Positions 63,000 to 64,000 of a stretch of 64,000 nt of DNA are shown here, piece after piece. The stretch is from contig CP136068.1 of assembly GCA_032622095.1 (NCBI GenBank), forward strand, positions 7,791,314-7,855,313, written 5' to 3'. The stretch's first letter is position 1; every line of letters begins with the position of its first letter. Origin of the DNA: Siphonodentalium dalli. Taxonomy: Eukaryota; Mollusca; Scaphopoda; Gadilida; Siphonodentaliidae. The notes beneath the pieces were generated by a model. The model saw only the letters and a program-made list of their open reading frames with translations. It did no database searches and was not told where the DNA came from. The translations under genes were made by a program, and so were the position numbers.

Positions 63000-63070
63000 T
63001 TTACGAAAGTCTGGCGCCCTTTACTGCGCCCTTTACTAAAGGGCGCCAGACTTTCATAAACTAGAGCTGC
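62990..63070. repeat. Palindrome with AAAGGGCGCC arms
   Basis: GCAGCTCTAGTTTACGAAAG and CTTTCATAAACTAGAGCTGC are the ends; the inner arms TCTGGCGCCCTTTA and TAAAGGGCGCCAGA surround a CTGCGCCCTTTAC loop. Confidence 0.92.
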
Positions 63071-63320
63071 TAAAGGCTTTAGCAGTTTGTTTTCAGTACA
63101 TTTTAATATTCATTGGAACGTAAACAATTATTCTCTAACAGAAATCATGGCAGATACCGCCATTAAGTACCGGTACGAAAACTGAATGTCCTTTACTCAC
63201 TCCCCTTGGCTTTAGGCTTACATGTAGCTGTTTTATAGAATTAGAAGTTAGAACGACATTTCAAAACCTGTGTACCCTTCAGCACTTGTTTTGGTGAGAG
63301 TGACCCCTTCAGCATTAGTA

Positions 63321-64000
63321 CACAGGAGCCTGTGGTTAGTATTACCTTCTGCTGAAGTTGTGTTTTGTTTATTTATTATTTTGAAAAACAATTTTTTTTT
63401 TTTTATTTCTTTGCAAAAATCCAAATGTGCAACTAGTCCGTAAACCTGACTTTTATTATCAGAGCATAGCTCTATAAACGTCTAGCTCTGTTTGAATAGT
63501 TGGGTTCACCAACTAATGTGCAACTTGCAGTTTCACAAAGTTGCAACACCGTTACTACACTTCAGCGTCATCTTCATGATCTCAAAGAATGAATTCGTGT
63601 TCATCTAATGCTCCATCTCAATTTTTACAGAAGACACGACACAGTCTTACAAATTTAATGACATATGTAATGTCGTTTTTGTAACAAAATATGCAGAAGA
63701 CCTTGGAAAATATATTTTGCATGGCATAAGCGACAAACCGGTGTTCTGCTATATAAGTATGATGGTCAAAAAGTACCGGACCAAATGTGTTTACGCATGC
63801 GCACAGTTATACAGAAGGGTAATCATGTTTACAGAGAAGAGAACAAGTTTGAAAATGCCAATATGCCTAATAGGGAATAATCCCGGAATATGCATTAAAT
63901 AATGTGTTATACTTAAACTATTTACAATAGTCATCGATAGTTTCGTTAAAAAAGGTGTACTTTTATGTATTCAACCGACATAGGCCTCAGCTACTGGTAA
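63321..64000. other. Stretch with no recognised gene
   Basis: T-run at 63390; otherwise unassigned sequence. A 61-codon frame at 63717-63902 is not recognised. Confidence 0.45.

Larger units (their letters stand above)
62453..63314. mobile_element. Inverted-repeat element (TGCTGAAGGGGTCACT ends) holding nested elements
   Basis: TGCTGAAGGGGTCACT at 62453 and AGTGACCCCTTCAGCA ending at 63314; ATTAGTA lies outside both ends (62445-62451, 63314-63320). A second inner inverted pair (GAAGGGTACACAGG against CCTGTGTACCCTTC) extends the ends. Confidence 0.75.

Overview
The window is AT-rich animal (metazoan) nuclear DNA: there is no operon structure, there are long introns with consensus GT-AG junctions, and many short palindromic transposons and minisatellites. 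The repeat style (degenerate 100-190 bp tandem units, TGTCTG and GGACGGAC microsatellites, TA- and TTAA-flanked palindromic elements) resembles marine lophotrochozoan genomes such as molluscs, brachiopods or annelids. That placement is an impression, not a demonstration.

One protein-coding gene is supported: a ferroportin (SLC40A1 family, cellular iron exporter) on the minus strand. Seven exons are recognised by homology and splice phase (44676-44624, 35668-35509, 34939-34697, 29888-29679, 25015-24776, 16124-15678, 10640-10210). A 4-nt coding start exon is proposed at 49126-49123. Every phase matches and the joined CDS is 1788 nt, i.e. 595 codons plus stop, close to the 571 residues of human ferroportin. 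A possible 5' non-coding exon lies at 51292-51420. At the metal-ligand positions I recall for human ferroportin (Asp39, His43, Cys326, His507), this protein keeps only the Asp and has Val, Asn and Lys at the others.

The rest is introns and flanks packed with mobile DNA. (1) TTAA-flanked, piggyBac-like palindromic elements fall into several families; three of them share one ~70 bp palindromic core but have different terminal arms. (2) TA-flanked, Tc1/mariner-like palindromic elements, including a 1.94 kb copy at 58056-59994. (3) hAT-like elements with exact 8-bp target duplications at 20535-21650, 36093-37422 and 54063-55119. (4) A palindromic family built around GAGGTCCCCAGAGGGTGAAT. (5) Large tandem arrays, the biggest 4.9 kb at 38477-43348. 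(6) Decayed retroelement pieces, including a reverse-transcriptase C-terminal remnant near 56428-56720. Several insertions can be dated relative to one another because the empty site survives in a neighbouring copy or because they are nested.

The most unusual local feature is the relation between the gene and the repeats. Tandem arrays sit next to the acceptor of five consecutive ferroportin exons. At two exons the array unit includes the splice junction itself: four copies of the acceptor of the 35509-35668 exon, and three copies (two intact) of the donor of the 24776-25015 exon. Only the copy nearest the exon keeps the reading frame in each case. No tRNA, rRNA, CRISPR or bacterial-type feature was seen.
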